Positions 7,682 to 14,781 of a stretch of 14,781 bases of DNA are shown in pieces. Below the pieces are notes generated by a model that saw only the letters and a program-made list of their open reading frames with translations, ran no database searches and was not told the origin of the DNA. This DNA comes from Chrysochromulina tobinii (lineage: Eukaryota; Haptophyta; Prymnesiales; Chrysochromulinaceae), in the NCBI GenBank assembly GCA_001275005.1, contig JWZX01002018.1, positions 1 through 14,781 of the forward strand, read 5' to 3'. A program made the position numbers and the translations under genes. Position 1 is the first letter of the stretch. Every line of letters starts with the position of its first letter.

Positions 7682-8022
7682 TTAGAGCACATCCTCGAAG
7701 CACATCCACCAAAAGGAGAGTCCCCACACCCTACCACCCGCCCTTCGGTGACGCTTGAGCCGATCCGTAGCCGATCCGCATCCGCCATCCGGCAAACCGT
7801 CCGCAAGCGCGACTGCGACCGTCCGCGCGAAGTCGCGTGAACCGCGGCCCTGGAACCGTTTCGGCCGAACTGAACGCGGCGAACGCATCAAGAGCAACCA
7901 TCAACGTTCATCCCCATTATGACATGGCTGCACGGGAAAGAGACGTCAGACGCTCGAGCTGTGGGGACAGGTTTCTGGTTGGGCGCCGTGACCGCGCAAG
8001 ATTGAAGATACGGCAACGAAGG

Positions 8023-8042
8023 CCCATGCCCATGCCCATGCC
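8023..8042. repeat. CCCATG microsatellite (3 units)
   Basis: Three perfect hexamer copies of CCCATG followed by CC. It is short and probably a simple slippage repeat. Confidence 0.8.
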
Positions 8043-8168
8043 GTGACCCCTCGCGACCCCTGGGTCTGCGCTCGCGCGTGAAAAATCAGAGACGAGAGCA
8101 CGAGAGTCGTGAGGAAGACCGGGCGCGAGTCGACCGCACGACGGAATCCGCGTATACATCGTTCCCCG

Positions 8169-8184
8169 TACGGCGTACGCCGTA
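8169..8184. repeat. 16 bp perfect palindrome TACGGCGTACGCCGTA
   Basis: The sequence equals its own reverse complement across all 16 bases and lies between two convergent genes. It could be a protein-binding site or cruciform-prone DNA; there is no direct evidence of function. Confidence 0.85.
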
Positions 8185-8413
8185 GTAATTTGAGGGTATA
8201 AGGTTTCGGCTTTCGCTTGCAAGCTTTCGCGTGGGGGGTTTACGTTTTCCAGAGGAGAGTATTCAGGACAGATGTTGCGACAGTGACGCCGGTCGTCGTC
8301 GTGTCGCAGGAGATTCGCACGACAAAACGCGCACGGCACGCTGTGCGCGGTTACCACGCGGTCCGGGTGCCTGGTTCCCGAACTGGTTGCCGCCCGATGA
8401 AGCCTGATCCGGC

Positions 8414-10064
8414 CTAAAAGACGAGTCCCTCTGCGTTCTCTTGCACAGGGCGGATGGAGATACCAAGCTGCGATGAGAAGAGACCGAGCTTCTTCGCCTC
8501 GTCTTCACAGACCACTGTTAGCGCGACGCCTTGTGCGCCGCGGCCGGTGCGGCCAGAAAGATGCACGTACGTATCCGAGGTGAGAGGGACGTAGAGCATC
8601 ACGACGCAATCTATTTGGGCCAAGTCGAGTCCGCGAGCGGAGCGTTCCGTCGTCAAGAGCACTCGCATCGGTGCCGCGGCCGCATCGGATGCACCGCCCG
8701 CTGTTGGCGCCACCTCAGCCGCCACCGCGTCCGCCACCTCATCTGCCGGCCTGCCATGGGCGGATTTCGTTACCGACTCCGTGCCGGCCCTGCCGGCACT
8801 GGTGCCGAGCGCGCCACTCTCAGCTTGCGTCTCCGCCGCCGCCGCGCCGCGTGTCGCCCGTTCACGCCGCGGCAACGGCGCCTCTCCTGGCGGCGCCCAC
8901 AACGGCGCCTCTCCTAACGGCGCCCTGCGGACACGGCCGACCGCCTCCAGCAGCCGGGCCGTTGACAAGCCCGCAGCCGGGGGCGCCGCTCTCGCGCCCG
9001 TCACGGCGCTCGCGCTCGCCACAGCGCCGTCCCCGTCGGCAGCTTGTGGCAGACGACGGCTCGAAAAGCCGAGCGCCTCGTGGAGGAGTTCCACATTTGG
9101 AAGGCCCGTCGCGCGCAGCTTGGCCGCCCACGCCGTCACGGAGGCCTCCGGCGAGAGCACCACCAAGCACGCGCGCGGGCGCAGAGCCATCAGGGCGCGC
9201 GCGACAGCCACGGGCTGCGCTTCCACACTGGGTACCCTGAGCACGCGGTGAGTGATGGTGGCGGGCACGCTCACACTTGCGACGCCGCGCGCACCATGCG
9301 AAGGCCCCGCGTGCCCGGCAGCCAGCGCGCGCCCCAGCGCGCCCCGCTGACCCCGAGGACTGCCTTCTTTCTCATGCACCTCGCCGCTCTCGCCCACCAC
9401 CGTCGGCAGCTTTTCGCGCCCAAAGAGCTCTTTGAGCTGCAGTAGAAGTGAACGGCCGACGGTGGCGGAGGCGGCGATCAGTTGAACCGGGGGGCTGGGG
9501 GCGTCGTCCCTAGCGCGCCAGGAGCGTGCCGGCGCATGCCACGCCGACGCACGCGCGCCCCGCCCCGCGGACGATGCGCGAGCCGATGTGTCGCGCAGCC
9601 GCAGGGCAGTCGCGAGGATGCGCGCGAGCAGCTTCGCGGCAGGCGAGCTGCTCGGGGCTCCCACACGCGCCGCACGCCGCTTGAGCCGCCCCGCCTTCGC
9701 CCAATCCCGCTGTCGGTAGTAGCCCACGCCCTCCTTGACCAGCGGCTTCGGAAGCAGCGCATCGACCTCGTCCAGCACGACAGCATCCAAGTTGGTGCCC
9801 AGACTTCGCAACAGCCGCGCGCCAATCGCCGCATCGGCTTCCGCAACGCCCAACACAGCGCCCAAGCTTCTACCGCCCTCCACGCTGCCGCCCTCCGCGC
9901 GGCTGCTGCCGTTGCCACCCGCGCCACCCAGCGTCTGCAGCGCCTCGAGTGCACGCACATTGGACTGTGCCTCCGCCTCGAGGCGTAGCTTGGCGCGCTC
10001 GCGAAACGCTTCGGGCCATCCTTGAAAGAGATCATCGACAGCAGCCACAGCCTTCGCCTCAGCC

Positions 10065-10107
<43 letters not shown>

Positions 10108-10738
10108 CCCTTGCGGCGACATGCGGCGGAACCCATGTGCGCTCCGTGCGAAGGGTGCCGGTAGCCTTGTCGCCGCTCCTGCCGGCACCGCTGCGGCTGT
10201 TCAAGGTGAGCACGCGCGTGAGGGCTTCAGGCGTCGCCACGACGACCTCCGCGCGACATGCGTCCACCTGGCGGGCAAGGTCTTGCTGCATCTGCAGCGC
10301 GGTGCTGGCGTTGCCTACGACCAAGGCAACATGCAGCTGAGACTTGGCTTTGAGCAGCTGGTGGGCCTCGTATGCCACCTGCGCCGCAAGCTCCCGAGAC
10401 GGCACCAGCACGAGCAGTTGTAGCGGCACTCCAGGATCGAGACGCGAAAGAGTCGGCACGAGGTAAGCAAGCGTCTTGCCTGATCCGGTCGCCGCGTGAA
10501 TGACCGTATCCTCGTGGTGCGCGATGCGGTCCATGGCCATGGCCTGCACGGCCATCGGCTTACGGAAGTTGGCCGCGTCGAGCGCAGCGGCAAGCCACGG
10601 GCGGACGCGCTGCTCGCCAAAGTGGCGATTGGGCGGTTTTAATCGCACCTCCTCGATCGCAACGGATCTCGACAAACGACTCTCAGCTAGACTGGCCAGA
10701 CGGCGGATCGGCGACGAGAGCGACGCACGTCGCCGCAT
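8414..10738 (-). CDS. Divergent DEAD-box (DEVD) ATP-dependent RNA helicase, probably organellar
   Basis: A 774-residue superfamily 2 RNA helicase. Seen: Q-motif region FRKPMAVQ (58-65), Walker A ATGSGKT (83-89), motif Ia PSREL (113-117), Ib-like TPEAL (169-173), Walker B DEVD (323-326), SAT (424-426), motif IV CLVVLSP (near 523-530), motif V ARGLD (701-705) and motif VI HLSGRTGRG (726-734). Motif VI has Leu where the usual HRxGRxGR has its first Arg. The start, MRRRASLSSPIRRLASL, is rich in Arg/Ser and lacks acidic residues for its first 18 positions, typical of a mitochondrial (or plastid) presequence. Large low-complexity insertions lie between Ib and DEVD (about 180-310, including 13 Ala), after SAT, and between IV and V (about 565-690). 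The ATG at 10738 is chosen because the frame further upstream has only a TTG. Likely role is RNA remodelling in an organelle (inference). Confidence 0.88.
8874..8924. repeat. Short direct repeats inside the helicase gene
   Basis: AACGGCGCCTCTCCT occurs at 8874-8888 and 8901-8915, with a partial third copy at 8916-8924. It encodes repeats of (R/L)GEAPL in the insertion between motifs IV and V. Replication slippage in a low-complexity loop is the likely origin. Confidence 0.75.
10068..10106. repeat. (GCT)13 trinucleotide repeat coding poly-Ala in the helicase
   Basis: Thirteen uninterrupted GCT units, read on the minus strand as GCA codons, give residues 212-224 as Ala together with a neighbouring GCG. 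It lies in the first insertion, beside a Glu/Lys/Ala-rich helical stretch. The tract is likely to vary in length between strains. Confidence 0.95.
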
Positions 10739-10970
10739 CGGGCTCTTCAAGAAATGACGAACTCGCAAATTCCGCAAAACGCGACATCGAAATTGACTAT
10801 CATTTTAGCGCTTTACATTTAGCTTTCTGGACTCCCTATAGCTCGAAGAGCGCACGGCGCTCTTTCTCTTTCACACCGGAAGTTCACAGATCAACTTCAA
10901 AAAGCCAAGGTCTCGCTCCTCTCACTCCGCTGCCGCCGTCAGGCTGCTGCGCTGAAATTAAAATCAAACG
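10739..10970. promoter_or_regulatory. Divergent promoter region between the helicase and the PC-esterase-like gene
   Basis: These 232 bp are clearly AT-richer than the flanking genes. They contain a TATAGC at 10838-10843, a hairpin at 10846-10864, pyrimidine-rich CTCTTTCTCTTTCAC just downstream, and an in-frame TAA (10959-10961) shortly before the plus-strand ATG. Shared promoter function is inferred from the divergent arrangement. Confidence 0.5.
10846..10864. repeat. Hairpin AAGAGCGC-ACG-GCGCTCTT
   Basis: A perfect 8 bp stem with a 3 nt loop lies within the divergent promoter region, about 108 bp from each start codon. It could be a binding site or a structure in a 5' untranslated region. 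Confidence 0.65.
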
Positions 10971-12617
10971 ATGGTGAAGAAATCCTGCTTCGACGCATGC
11001 AGCACGTGCAACTTGCACACGACCGGGCGTTGGGTGCCGAGATCCCCGTCTTCGCCGCCGGGCTACCGGCTCAATTACAGCCTCTGGGCGTCGCTCGGGC
11101 TTAGTGGTCCGCCACCGACCTCGTCGTCGCACTACGGCCTGTGCGACGATGTGATGGCGAACCTTGGGCTTGGGCCGCGGCCGCTGTACGAGTGGGAGGC
11201 GGACGCGTGCGAGCTGCCGCGCTTCGACGTGGCGCACGCATGCGCAGTGCTCGAGGGCAAGCAGGTGGTTGTCGCCGGCGACTCGACCGCTGGCCAGCTC
11301 TTCCTGTCGCTCGTGATGCAGCTCGGCGGGCGCTTTGGGCGCAACTCGCGGCACACATCCGCGATCTCCGACCTGAGTGCGTCCGCATGCAGCGGTGCCA
11401 CGCGCCTCGTCTTCGTGCGAAACGACTTGCTGCTCTGGAGCACGCACCGCTCTGAGTTCAACCGCGCGCGGGAGTGCGACAAGCTGCTCAAGGCAGACGG
11501 GTACGTGCAGCGCGCGGTGCGTGATGCTGACTACCTCGTGCTGCAGACTGGCCACCACTTCCCGGCAACGATCGAGGCGGTATCTGTCACCGGCTGGCCC
11601 GACGCATACGGCTTCTTCACGAGCTCTCTCAACCACACGTTGAGCCACCTGATGCGCGCGCGCACAGCGTGGGGCCATGCACCCTCGAGCGTAGCGATCA
11701 TGGGCGTCTCGATCCCAGTGCCCGGCTGCTCACGACTCGGCATGCAGCCGCTGAGCCTTGCGGACGCCCTTGCCGCGCTTGCGCAGCACAGCCGTCGCAA
11801 CAAGTACTCGCCGCGCTGGCAGGCCATGCCCCGGATCAACCTTCTCCTCCAGTGGCTGGCGACGGCGTTCGGCGCACTCTTCGTGGACATTGCGGCGCCT
11901 TCTGCGGGCTGGCCGGGCGGCATGATGGCGCGCTTCACGAAGAGCGCCGGCGCGCTTGACGAGGACTGTCTGCACTCGTGCCTGCCTGGCCCAGTGGACA
12001 CCTACGCACGGCTTCTACTTGAACTGCTTCGCGCGAAACGAGCCCTTGTCGAGAGGAGCCACGGAGCAGATCCAACGGCAGGGCGACGGATGGGTGCAGT
12101 CGGGCGAGCGGTTGCCAGCGGCGGCGGGCGCAGCGGCGGCGGGCGCAGCGGCGGCGGGCGCAATGGTGGCGGGCGCAACCTCGGCGGCGGCGGTGGTGCG
12201 CGCAGTAGCGGCGGCGGCGGCAGCAGCAGCAGCGGCACCGACTCTGGCACGGGCCGTCGTTTCTTCAGCGTTGACGCCACCACCTGGCTTGGTGACCGCA
12301 ACGCGGGCGCGCAGTTTGAGAGCGGCTGCCGTGCCGCCGCATGCGTGCGTGCCACGTCATCGCATGAGCCCTGGTGGCCCTTTACCAACTGCTCACGGCG
12401 CAAGTACGTGACCTTTTGCGACGGCGACAACTGCCAGGCGCCTGTGCGAGGAGTCGCGTCGCGAGGGAGTGCCGATAGTGCGGGGCTTGCGCTGGAAGGT
12501 CGGGGCAACCGCGTCGGCGAGGCCGCGCTGCGCCAGTGCGACCGTCAGGGCTTGAACTGCCACAATCTGAGCCTCATGCAGCTACGAGGGGCCGCAGCGA
12601 GGGAGATGCTCCGGTAA
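10971..12617 (+). CDS. PC-esterase/TBL-like SGNH protein with Gly-rich linker and Cys-rich tail
   Basis: A 548-residue protein. Residues about 5-355 match the PC-esterase/TBL class, which includes polysaccharide O-acetyltransferases and the luminal domain of CASD1. Seen: GRWVPR (19-24), ADACELPRFD (77-86), block I VVVAGDSTAGQLFLS (99-113) with nucleophile Ser105, LVLQTGHHFP (189-198), and DCLHSCLPGPVDTY (332-345) with Asp332 and His335 of the catalytic pair. The sugar substrate cannot be told from sequence. After the domain come a linker of four GGGR(S/N) units (384-403), a Gly/Ser stretch, and a C-terminal part (about 430-548) with seven Cys that I do not recognise. The ATG at 10971 follows an in-frame TAA by three codons and gives no signal peptide or membrane anchor, unusual for this Golgi/secretory family, so an upstream coding exon may be missed. 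Confidence 0.85.
   Translation: MVKKSCFDACSTCNLHTTGRWVPRSPSSPPGYRLNYSLWASLGLSGPPPTSSSHYGLCDDVMANLGLGPRPLYEWEADACELPRFDVAHACAVLEGKQVVVAGDSTAGQLFLSLVMQLGGRFGRNSRHTSAISDLSASACSGATRLVFVRNDLLLWSTHRSEFNRARECDKLLKADGYVQRAVRDADYLVLQTGHHFPATIEAVSVTGWPDAYGFFTSSLNHTLSHLMRARTAWGHAPSSVAIMGVSIPVPGCSRLGMQPLSLADALAALAQHSRRNKYSPRWQAMPRINLLLQWLATAFGALFVDIAAPSAGWPGGMMARFTKSAGALDEDCLHSCLPGPVDTYARLLLELLRAKRALVERSHGADPTAGRRMGAVGRAVASGGGRSGGGRSGGGRNGGGRNLGGGGGARSSGGGGSSSSGTDSGTGRRFFSVDATTWLGDRNAGAQFESGCRAAACVRATSSHEPWWPFTNCSRRKYVTFCDGDNCQAPVRGVASRGSADSAGLALEGRGNRVGEAALRQCDRQGLNCHNLSLMQLRGAAAREMLR
12120..12179. repeat. 15 bp tandem repeat coding (GGGRS/N)4
   Basis: Four copies of a 15 bp unit related to GGCGGCGGGCGCAGC lie in frame in the esterase gene. 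The first two are identical; the last two change AGC to AAT or AAC. The product is a flexible basic linker between the catalytic domain and the Cys-rich tail. Confidence 0.9.
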
Positions 12618-13138
12618 AGCGCGTTTGCCTTTTGGACGCGTGGCCAGCGGTGGTCGTGCCCTGCCGGCGCTGCGCCGCCGCGTGCGCTGTGGGGCTGGGG
12701 GGACGCGTCGAGGAGCTCCCTGACAAAGACGCCGCCGTCGAGAATACCGACACGCGACAGCGCGAAGAACTTGGCGCGGAACACGGTGAACCGAGCAGTC
12801 TCCAATGTCTAATGTGCGCGAGTGCGAATAACTAGCGAATAACGTCCCCCGGGGGTCACGTCGAGCGCGCACCGGCACCGGCGGGCTGCTCGTAGTACGG
12901 TTGCTCGCCTGCCCGGCGTCGGCCCGGGTGCCGCGCGGTGTAAAACGAGGCTGCGTGGAGCCAGGAGCGTACTTTGCCGTAGGGCCTTAATCTCTCTTTC
13001 GATATCAACCGGCGCCGAACGGAGCGCGGTCCGCGAGGGTCCTCGGCTCCTGCCCTCGATCCGGCCTCGATCCGGCCCAGGGTCCACCGGGGTTCCAGCG
13101 TTCCACAGGGTCGCCTGGAGGTCGCTCCTCTCTCCGTC
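12618..13138. other. Intergenic region between convergent esterase and DUF3598-like genes
   Basis: I find no gene in these 521 bp. They contain GCGAATAAC twice (12824-12832 and 12835-12843) and CCTCGATCCGG in tandem (13054-13064 and 13065-13075). Both flanking genes end here, so the region should hold two 3' untranslated regions and their poly(A) sites. Confidence 0.6.
13054..13075. repeat. 11 bp tandem repeat CCTCGATCCGG x2
   Basis: Two perfect adjacent copies in the intergenic region. It is a minor feature with no evident function. Confidence 0.8.
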
Positions 13139-14386
13139 TCACAAAGCAGAGCACAAGCTCGTGGTACCGCTCACGAAGCTACCGCTCTCGTCATACAGTC
13201 GTTGGATACGCACAAGACGCATGGCGTCGTCCGCCTGGCCCTCTGGCGGCTCATCACCCTCTTGGTACCCTCGCCAGCCAAAGCTCTCGCCAGGATCGAG
13301 GACTACTCCAAACTCCGTCGAGAAGGCGAAGGCGGAGCCCTCGCCGCCCGGAGCGTTCTCGTCGCGCGCAGGCAGCCGGGTGGGCGCGAGGACGTGGCAG
13401 CTCGAAGGCAGCAGCAGCAGCACTGGGCGTGAGGCGTCTGCGTTGAAGGCGACGCTCTCATAGTCTGACCACTTGCCCTTAGTCGTGCGCAGCTCACCGA
13501 CGCCACGGATCGTCGCCGTTGGCGGGGCGGTCGATGCCTCCCCAAAAGAGGTCGCCTCCATCTGCCGGGCCACGACAGTGCCACCATCCCACGCGTAGCT
13601 TAGGCGAGCTTTGAACACGGCCGTACGGATCACGTCCGAGACCACACGAGCGCCACCACGCTTCTTGCTGTTGCTAGCGCTTGCGAAGCCGCCACCGCCG
13701 GCGAAGCCAAAGCCCCGACCTTTGGGATCGGTACGCGTCAGCGATCGCATGCATGCATCGCCGGCCCACACGCCGAGCAAGCTGAAGAGGGTCGAAGGTG
13801 GCGCACTGCATGGCGGCAGCGCAGTCTCGCCCGCGGCACGCCGGCCTTCGACGAGCAGCAATACCTGCCGGAGCGCCCCACTCTTCGTGTCGTAGGAGAG
13901 GAGCAGGCGACGGCGCTCTCGGTCGGAGCAGGCGAGGCTGTGCTCGAAAGTATGGCGGCCGTCGGAGCCCGAATCGGCGCCGCCCAAGAGCGTCGCGAGC
14001 GTCAGGCCAGCCGGATGTTCGGCAGAATACGAACCGTCAAGGTCCACATCAAGCCCGCTGGTTGAAAGGTTCACAGTCTCTTCAGAGCGCGTACCACTCG
14101 CAGTGGTTGTGGTGGTCTTGATGGTGCGAGGCGTACCTGGCACGTATGCTACAAAATGTTCATACGCAACTTGCTGCGAAGGCTCGGCCGTCAGTGGATT
14201 TATGACCGTTGCCGTGCCCGTCCATGCCACCATTGCATTGAATTTGCCAAAGGCATTCCATTGCTCATCATCCGTGGCTGCGGACACCCGCACACCTGCT
14301 GTACGGCGCATACTTGCTGCATCAACGCATCGTGGAACAACGTAACCAGCCCAAGACACGGGAAAGATAGCGAGAGCAAGCAGCAT
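13139..14386 (-). CDS. DUF3598-like protein, probably plastid-targeted
   Basis: A 415-residue protein resembling the DUF3598 (calycin-like) family of cyanobacteria and photosynthetic eukaryotes. The family has no settled function, so none is assigned. Seen: QWNAFGKFNAMVAWTGTAT (42-60) near the start; FSLLGVWAGDACMRSLTRTD (201-220, the family's GxWxGE-like element); LPSSCHVLAP (326-335); STEFGVVLDPGESFGW (356-371, like the family GW motif); and MRLVRIQRLYDESGSFVSGT (389-408). The first 14 or so residues form a hydrophobic signal peptide, with VSWAG-Y at the probable cut, followed by a basic, Ser/Ala-containing stretch to about residue 37. This bipartite shape fits import into a secondary plastid. 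The ATG at 14386 is used because the frame further upstream has only a TTG. A Gly-rich insertion (about 223-246) is unusual. Confidence 0.75.
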   Translation of the reverse strand: MLLALAIFPVSWAGYVVPRCVDAASMRRTAGVRVSAATDDEQWNAFGKFNAMVAWTGTATVINPLTAEPSQQVAYEHFVAYVPGTPRTIKTTTTTASGTRSEETVNLSTSGLDVDLDGSYSAEHPAGLTLATLLGGADSGSDGRHTFEHSLACSDRERRRLLLSYDTKSGALRQVLLLVEGRRAAGETALPPCSAPPSTLFSLLGVWAGDACMRSLTRTDPKGRGFGFAGGGGFASASNSKKRGGARVVSDVIRTAVFKARLSYAWDGGTVVARQMEATSFGEASTAPPTATIRGVGELRTTKGKWSDYESVAFNADASRPVLLLLPSSCHVLAPTRLPARDENAPGGEGSAFAFSTEFGVVLDPGESFGWRGYQEGDEPPEGQADDAMRLVRIQRLYDESGSFVSGTTSLCSAL

Positions 14387-14781
14387 GGCCGTCGTGCGTG
14401 CGGAGAGCCCGCTACGGCGCTGTTTCGCTTGAGCACGACGTACCGGTACAACAGCTGACAAACACCGCGGGGTTACTAAACTCGGAATCGGAACGCAAGT
14501 CGCAGGGCGGTTTCCTACCTACCCCCCCCAAGCGTAGCACTGGATGACGGTTGGGTTGTGTGACATTACAGGGGGGGAAATGTAATTTCAACCTTCGGAC
14601 TCTCGGAATCCTAAACCTCTTGGCCTTGGGGGCCTTGGGGCCGGGATTGGAACATGGAAGTTGGAATCTGACTTCTGAGCCAAGGTATAGGTAATAGCGA
14701 GTTTGCAAATGAGCGCTGGGGGCCGGAAGTGTAATCGGGAATTTCGGAATCCTGGGTTTGCAAGGAGCGCTGGGGGCCGGA
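14387..14781. other. Upstream region of the DUF3598-like gene and repeat-rich window edge
   Basis: The first 75 bp may be 5' untranslated leader. Beyond about 14462 the DNA becomes less GC-rich, with C8 and G7 runs (near 14521 and 14570), ATTACA...TGTAAT inverted words (14564-14584), repeated CGGAATCC and CTTGGGG words, and the direct repeat described separately. I see no protein gene there. It probably holds the minus-strand promoter and the start of a dispersed or tandem repeat that continues outside the window. Confidence 0.55.
14701..14781. repeat. Direct repeat at right edge, about 55 bp period
   Basis: GTTTGCAA followed by GAGCGCTGGGGGCCGGA occurs at 14701-14727 and again at 14756-14781; the copies differ only by AT versus G after GTTTGCAA. 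The second copy ends exactly at the window end, so the array may continue. Confidence 0.85.

Larger units (their letters stand above)
7682..8413. other. Convergent intergenic region
   Basis: These 732 bp lie between the 3' ends of the methyltransferase and the helicase. I find no gene. It holds a short CCGATCCG repeat near 7759-7780, three CCCATG units at 8023-8040, a 16 bp perfect palindrome at 8169-8184, a 10 bp palindrome GCTTGCAAGC at 8215-8224, and less GC-rich stretches that probably include the 3' untranslated regions of both genes. Confidence 0.6.

Noticed and set aside
10739-10777. 13-residue extension of the helicase
   Set aside because: It begins at TTG, not ATG; the first in-frame ATG (10738) gives a good presequence-like start.
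10754-10822. Small plus-strand frame ending in the hydrophobic stretch LTIILALYI, considered as a signal exon for the esterase gene
   Set aside because: It ends in a stop at 10820-10822 with no usable splice donor before it, so it cannot be joined to the esterase frame.
12120-12179. Tandem repeats considered as a CRISPR or minisatellite array
   Set aside because: The units are in-frame 15 bp codon repeats without spacers; they simply encode a Gly-rich linker.
14387-14461. 25-residue extension of the DUF3598-like protein
   Set aside because: It begins at TTG and would bury the signal peptide behind a basic stretch; the ATG at 14386 gives a clean signal peptide.

Overview
This window looks like nuclear DNA from a GC-rich, intron-poor, single-celled eukaryote that has a motile flagellum and N-glycosylation in the ER. 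It is probably an alga with a secondary plastid; a haptophyte-like organism is my best guess, but that is inference. The evidence: a full-length central-pair protein SPAG6/PF16 (found only in organisms with 9+2 axonemes), ER glucosidase II alpha, a TBL/PC-esterase-type SGNH protein, and a DUF3598-like protein whose N-terminus is a short signal peptide followed by a basic, acid-poor stretch, as in proteins sent to complex plastids. Each coding region is one long open frame. I see no bacterial operons, rRNA, tRNA, CRISPR array or complete mobile element.

Layout: 1-549 holds no convincing gene but has several small inverted repeats and an intron-like GT...AG stretch. 550-3999 (minus) is glucosidase II alpha with an unusual insertion of about 195 residues that contains a Cys-rich module. 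A 204 bp divergent promoter region separates it from SPAG6/PF16 (4204-5721, plus). 5722-6595 is repeat-bearing intergenic DNA, with a diverged tandem duplication about 144 bp apart and a cluster of GAGTCG/CGACTC motifs. 6596-7681 (plus) is a METTL24-like (Methyltransf_22) methyltransferase. 7682-8413 is convergent intergenic DNA with a 16 bp perfect palindrome. 8414-10738 (minus) is a divergent DEAD-box (DEVD) RNA helicase with an organelle-type N-terminus. A 232 bp divergent promoter region follows, then a PC-esterase/TBL-like protein with a Gly-rich linker and Cys-rich tail (10971-12617, plus). 12618-13138 is intergenic. 13139-14386 (minus) is the DUF3598-like protein. 14387-14781 is its upstream region and runs into repeated DNA at the window edge.

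The genes do not form one pathway. Glucosidase II, the METTL24-like protein and the PC-esterase-like protein are all plausible secretory-pathway enzymes, but they are not adjacent as a set and nothing shows joint regulation. Two neighbouring pairs are divergent across 204 and 232 bp, so shared promoters are plausible. I did not find a convincing new multi-gene system. The most unusual features are protein-level: the Cys-rich insertion in glucosidase II, the insertion-laden helicase, and the extra C-terminal module on the esterase.
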